Shown here: in pieces, positions 42,720 to 45,994 of the stretch
Layout: the number at the start of each line of letters is the position of its first letter
How positions within the stretch are numbered: the stretch's first letter is position 1
Origin: ZLKRG08 sp046094385
GTDB lineage: Bacteria > Actinomycetota > Actinomycetes > Nanopelagicales > Nanopelagicaceae
DNA: 45,994 bases
Reading direction: 5' to 3'
Assembly: GCA_046094385.1 (NCBI GenBank)
Contig: JBJTHJ010000109.1
Coordinates: 1-45,994 of the forward strand
The notes under the pieces: model-generated
Seen by the model: only the letters and a program-made list of their open reading frames with translations
What the model was told of the DNA's origin: nothing
Databases searched by the model: none
Translations under genes and position numbers: made by a program

Positions 42720-44027
42720 TTAGGATCTACCGAGCGCATGGAATTGCCATCCAGCTGCGCGCCACTTATCTCTATCAAGCGCATTACGACCATCCAGGAT
42801 CTTCGCCTGTTTAACCAGCGCTTTTATGGCGCTTGGATCTAGTTCGCGATAAACCTTCCATTCGGTCAAATGTAGGATTAAATCTGCACCGCTTACACAC
42901 TCTTCGATGCTCTCTGCAAATTTCAAGTTTGGAAAACGTCTCTTGGCAGGCTCGATTGCCTTTGGATCATGAATTATTACCTCTGCACCTGCCGCGCTAA
43001 CTTGTGCTGCAATATCCAACGCAGGCGAGTCACGCACATCGTCGCTATCTGGCTTAAATGCTGCGCCAAGAACTGCGATTTTAAATGATTTGAGGTCTAA
43101 ATTCGATTGTCCAACCAACTCTGTGCGTACCAGATCGATTACTCTCTGTCTGGCTCTTAGATTTATGGAATCAATCTCTCGTAAGAATTCCAACGCCGGT
43201 GAGGCACCCAACTCTTCAGCGCGGGCCATGAAAGCGCGAATATCCTTTGGTAAACAACCACCACCAAAACCAATTCCAGCTTGGAGAAAGCGATTACCAA
43301 TTCTTGGATCGTAGCCAATCGCCTTTGCAAGCACTGTGACATCGCCGCCTGCAGCTTCACAGACTTCCGCCATCGCATTGATAAATGAGATTTTGGTTGC
43401 AAGAAATGAGTTTGCAGCGACTTTTACTAGCTCCGCAGTTGGCAAATCAGCACGGACCCACGGAGTACCTTCAGCCAAGTTCTGTGCGTAGACTTCTTTG
43501 AGTAGCGCTTCGGCATGATCAGAGGTAACGCCAATTACCAATCTATTGGGACGTAAGGTGTCCTCGACTGCAAAACCTTCTCGTAGGAATTCTGGGTTCC
43601 ACGCAAGCTCCAAATTAGCTGGCATAGTGGCAGCAAGTGCTTGGGCGGTACCAACTGGAACGGTTGATTTTCCGACCAGCAGTGAGCCGGTTTTAGCTAC
43701 CTTAGCAACTGCTGCAAAAGCGCTCTTTACGTAAGTCAAGTCAGCCGCTAATCCATCTTTAATTTGCGGGGTGCCAACGCAAATGAAATGAACATCGCAA
43801 TCTGCAATTGCCGAGAAATCAGTGGTGAATTTCAGCTTTCCTGTCTTCACATGCTTCTGTAGTAGCTCTGGTAAATCTGGTTCGTAGAATGGCAATTCTC
43901 CGATAGACAACGCTGCAATCTTGGCGGCATCGGTATCAACCCCAATGACTTCCAAGCCCAGTTCTGCCATACAAGCAGCATGCGTTGCGCCAAGATAACC
44001 TGTGCCGATCACCGAGATTTTAAGCAT
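42720..44027 (-). CDS. ugd: UDP-glucose 6-dehydrogenase family protein
   Basis: Oxidises UDP-glucose to UDP-glucuronate (or a related nucleotide sugar) in two NAD-dependent steps, for envelope polysaccharides. The 435-residue protein has GTGYLGATHAACMAELG at the start, VGKSTVPVGTA near residue 118, EFLREGFAVEDTLRPNRLVIG near 150, the catalytic Cys in GFGGGCLPKDIRAF near 255 and AFKPDSDDVRDSPA near 325. GDP-mannose dehydrogenase cannot be fully excluded. ATG 44027 has a TAAGAT box 7 nt upstream. Confidence 0.92.
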   Translation of the reverse strand: MLKISVIGTGYLGATHAACMAELGLEVIGVDTDAAKIAALSIGELPFYEPDLPELLQKHVKTGKLKFTTDFSAIADCDVHFICVGTPQIKDGLAADLTYVKSAFAAVAKVAKTGSLLVGKSTVPVGTAQALAATMPANLELAWNPEFLREGFAVEDTLRPNRLVIGVTSDHAEALLKEVYAQNLAEGTPWVRADLPTAELVKVAANSFLATKISFINAMAEVCEAAGGDVTVLAKAIGYDPRIGNRFLQAGIGFGGGCLPKDIRAFMARAEELGASPALEFLREIDSINLRARQRVIDLVRTELVGQSNLDLKSFKIAVLGAAFKPDSDDVRDSPALDIAAQVSAAGAEVIIHDPKAIEPAKRRFPNLKFAESIEECVSGADLILHLTEWKVYRELDPSAIKALVKQAKILDGRNALDRDKWRAAGWQFHALGRS

Positions 44028-44034
44028 GGGTGAA

Positions 44035-44040
44035 ATCTTA
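44035..44040 (-). promoter_or_regulatory. -10 box of ugd, leaderless type
   Basis: Minus-strand TAAGAT ends 7 nt before the ATG at 44027. It overlaps the 3' end of the upstream LCP gene, from which ugd is separated by only 14 bases. Confidence 0.55.
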
Positions 44041-44041
44041 T

Positions 44042-45169
44042 CTACTTTAATTCACCGCAAGGATTTTCAATTGCGGTACGCGTTTTGAATTTATCAATCA
44101 CGCTCGGTTTCGCTGTGTTTGCACCGTTCTTGGTGCCGCCAGATGCACTTGGAGAAGGGGTGACTTCATCGACAATTGGAAGATCATTACGCATCCGATC
44201 AAACAATTCTGGCGCGAGCGTCTCATCCCAGACTACAACTGAGCCAAGTCCAGGGTAGTAGCCATTGGTATCTCCAAGTGGCACCGTCAATGTGCGCATT
44301 TTGCCTGGTGTTAAGTTCTTTATCTGCTTCGCTAAAGTCAAGATGTCGCCTTGATCTAAAGTTTCATCGGTCTTTACCGTAGAGAAAATTGCAGAGATGA
44401 GATTCTTTACTTTGAATGGATTTAATAACACACCAGTGCTGGAGGCTTTACGGAAAATCGCAGCTACGAATTGCTGCTGCCTTTGCATTCGGCCCAGGTC
44501 ACCCATTCCGTCAAAATCTCTGGTGCGCACATATTTCAAGGATTCAATGCCATTTAGAGTATGAACTCCGGCAGCCAAAACTAGATGGCTCTTTGGGTCA
44601 TCGATATCTTTCTTGGTGCAGACTTCAATACCACCTAGCGCATCCACCACATTCTTAAAACCTACGAAATTGACCTCTACATAATGATCGATTCGTAATC
44701 CAGTTTTCTTCTCCAAAGTTTGAATCAAAAGTGGAGCGCCACCCCAAGCGAAGGCCGCATTCAATTTGGCAGGCTGTTCGCTAATTTGGGTCTTGCCATC
44801 CATTCCGATGTGAGCAGGAACAGTCACGAGACTATCTCTAGGTAATGAGATCACCACCGCTTTATCTCGGGATTTACTGATATGAACCAACATCATGGTG
44901 TCAGATCTAGCTCCAGCAGCAGTCTTTGTGGATCCAACTCGAAGCTGGCGCAACTCCTCTTTGGTAAGTCCTTCGCGGGTATCCGAACCTACGACCAGAT
45001 AATTGACAGCGCTCGATGCGCGTTCGGGTCTATCTTTTAGGTTGTTAAATACATTTACTCTGCTGATCGCACCGCTGATTCGACCTAATCCCAACCATGC
45101 AAATCCTGAAATTAGGACGATTCCTATGGATGTCCAGGTCAGAATTTTTATGGCTCGAGGCGACTTCAC
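44042..45169 (-). CDS. LytR-CpsA-Psr (LCP) family cell-wall ligase
   Basis: Transfers lipid-linked polymers to peptidoglycan outside the membrane. The 375-residue protein has a basic N-terminus and one membrane segment (about residues 10-32). The LCP domain follows: YLVVGSDTREG near 58, ARSDTMMLVHISKSRDKAVVISLPRDSLVTVP near 87-117, KLNAAFAWGGAPLLIQTLEKKTGLRIDHYVEVNFVGF near 134-170, and LKYVRTRDFDGMGDLGRMQRQQQFV near 210 with the catalytic arginines. The C-terminal 45 residues are Ser/Gly/Asn-rich linker ending in Cys. GTG start behind TAGGCT, 7 nt away. Confidence 0.94.
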   Translation of the reverse strand: MKSPRAIKILTWTSIGIVLISGFAWLGLGRISGAISRVNVFNNLKDRPERASSAVNYLVVGSDTREGLTKEELRQLRVGSTKTAAGARSDTMMLVHISKSRDKAVVISLPRDSLVTVPAHIGMDGKTQISEQPAKLNAAFAWGGAPLLIQTLEKKTGLRIDHYVEVNFVGFKNVVDALGGIEVCTKKDIDDPKSHLVLAAGVHTLNGIESLKYVRTRDFDGMGDLGRMQRQQQFVAAIFRKASSTGVLLNPFKVKNLISAIFSTVKTDETLDQGDILTLAKQIKNLTPGKMRTLTVPLGDTNGYYPGLGSVVVWDETLAPELFDRMRNDLPIVDEVTPSPSASGGTKNGANTAKPSVIDKFKTRTAIENPCGELK

Positions 45170-45176
45170 GGGCGAA

Positions 45177-45182
45177 AGCCTA
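45177..45182 (-). promoter_or_regulatory. -10 box of the LCP gene, leaderless type
   Basis: Minus-strand TAGGCT ends 7 nt before GTG 45169. The 48-base gap to the divergent glycosyltransferase also holds a plus-strand TAGCGT (45203-45208), 9 nt before ATG 45218. Confidence 0.55.
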
Positions 45183-45217
45183 CAAGAGCCTTCTTAAGAC
45201 GATAGCGTTTACCCGTT

Positions 45218-45994
45218 ATGGAGCAAGTGAATTCCAACGCAAATTTTCAATCAAATGCAGAGTCAGTCTCTGTGATTTTGCCGGTTCTAAATGAAGAGCG
45301 TTACTTAGAAAGCTCTGTGAATTCCATTTTGCAGCAAGATTTTATGGGGGAGCTTGAGATCGTGCTGGCAGTTGGTCCCTCGAAGGATCGAACAATCGAG
45401 ATCGCAGAAAAACTTGCTGCAACTGATAAACGAATCAAAATTGTAGGAAATCCAACTGGCAAGACTGCTGCGGGACTTAATTTAGCGATTAAGCATTCGA
45501 GTAATCCGATTATTGTAAGAGTAGATGGACATGCCAATCTGGATAAGAATTACATCTCGACAGCTGTAAAGATATTAAATGAGACCGGTGCTGTAAATGT
45601 TGGTGGGTTGATGGCAGCCGAAGGTCTCACTGCATTTGAGATGGCAGTTGCCACCGCGATGCGTAGCCCGTTAGGTGTTGGTAGTGCGAAATTTCATACG
45701 GGTGGCAGCGCTGGGTTTGTAGATACTGTTTATCTCGGAGTATTTAAACGCGAAGCTTTATTGGCCGCTGGTGGCTTCGATGAGCGTTTTACTAGAGCAC
45801 AGGATTGGGAGTTAAATTTTCGCCTTCGCGAAAATGGTGGCAAAATCTACTTTGACCCAAATTTAAAAGTTACCTATCGTCCGCGTAGCACGATTAAAGC
45901 ATTGGCTAAACAGTACTTTGAATATGGTCGCTGGCGCAGAGTGGTAGCTAGAACTCATAAAGGCACCATCAATTACCGATATTTAGCGCCACCA
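45218..45994 (+). CDS. Family 2 glycosyltransferase, 5' part
   Basis: The frame is open from ATG 45218 to the right edge (259 codons, 3' end missing). It reads as a GT-A fold glycosyltransferase: SVILPVLNEERYLESSVNSILQQDF near residue 20, EIVLAVGPSKDRTIEIAEKLA near 48, the DxD-like VRVDGHANLD near 98, and RAQDWELNFRLRENGGKIYFDPNLKVTYRPRSTI near 190-225. The last residues (KGTINYRYLAPP) match succinoglycan-type transferases that have a membrane segment next. It is divergent from the LCP gene and likely acts in surface polysaccharide synthesis. Confidence 0.92.
   Translation, partial: MEQVNSNANFQSNAESVSVILPVLNEERYLESSVNSILQQDFMGELEIVLAVGPSKDRTIEIAEKLAATDKRIKIVGNPTGKTAAGLNLAIKHSSNPIIVRVDGHANLDKNYISTAVKILNETGAVNVGGLMAAEGLTAFEMAVATAMRSPLGVGSAKFHTGGSAGFVDTVYLGVFKREALLAAGGFDERFTRAQDWELNFRLRENGGKIYFDPNLKVTYRPRSTIKALAKQYFEYGRWRRVVARTHKGTINYRYLAPP

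Noticed and set aside
1..45994. CRISPR arrays, insertion sequences, prophage or integrase genes
   Set aside because: No direct-repeat arrays, transposase motifs or phage genes were seen; all genes have ordinary metabolic or envelope roles.

Overview
The window reads as a chromosomal segment of a small-genome, low-to-mid GC freshwater-type actinobacterium. The best fit is the acI / Nanopelagicales group ('Ca. Planktophila' or 'Ca. Nanopelagicus' type). This is an inference from three things: gene content and order (guaB-guaB3-guaA, sucCD-perM-purN-purH, folD-DUF3017, accB-accE-maf-accA next to birA, purK-purE and an LCP gene), the near absence of intergenic DNA, and the modest GC. I see no rRNA, tRNA, insertion sequence, phage gene or CRISPR array. 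No stretch above about 200 bases lacks a gene.

Layout. 1-279 is the 3' end of groEL with a His-rich tail, followed by a long structured hairpin. 455-4246 is an overlapping guanine-nucleotide operon (guaB without its regulatory CBS domains, guaB3, guaA). 4272-8037 holds a secreted cyclophilin, a PIG-L/LmbE deacetylase and a UvrD/PcrA helicase. 8059-16574 is central metabolism: sucCD, perM, purN, purH, folD, a DUF3017 protein, mdh and icd, closed by a strong bidirectional terminator. 16647-20123 has an MsiK-type sugar ABC ATPase, a CNNM/CorC membrane protein and trpS.

20269-35813 is a nucleoside uptake and breakdown region. On the plus strand lie a BMP-family binding protein, a double ABC ATPase, two permeases, cytidine deaminase, thymidine phosphorylase, adenosine deaminase and an unexpected cytochrome P450. 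Then come a divergent ribokinase / nucleoside hydrolase pair. On the minus strand follow phosphosugar mutase, deoxyribose-phosphate aldolase, a full aldehyde dehydrogenase and a second, half-length one without a catalytic domain. Together these would take up nucleosides, remove amino groups, split off the base, feed ribose to ribose-5-phosphate, and convert deoxyribose through DeoC to glyceraldehyde-3-phosphate plus acetaldehyde, which the aldehyde dehydrogenase pair would oxidise.

35829-39902 is an acyl-CoA carboxylase operon (beta, epsilon, Maf, biotinylated alpha), divergent from the biotin ligase birA. 40672-42295 is purK-purE. 42299-45169 carries a CoA-binding protein, UDP-glucose dehydrogenase and an LCP cell-wall ligase; a family 2 glycosyltransferase runs off the right edge.

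Main unusual points: a CBS-free IMP dehydrogenase; a split, ALDH16-like aldehyde dehydrogenase; a P450 inside a nucleoside operon; twelve genes with a TANNNT -10 box 6-8 nt before the start codon (leaderless mRNAs); and a bidirectional promoter at birA/accB whose two -10 boxes almost coincide.
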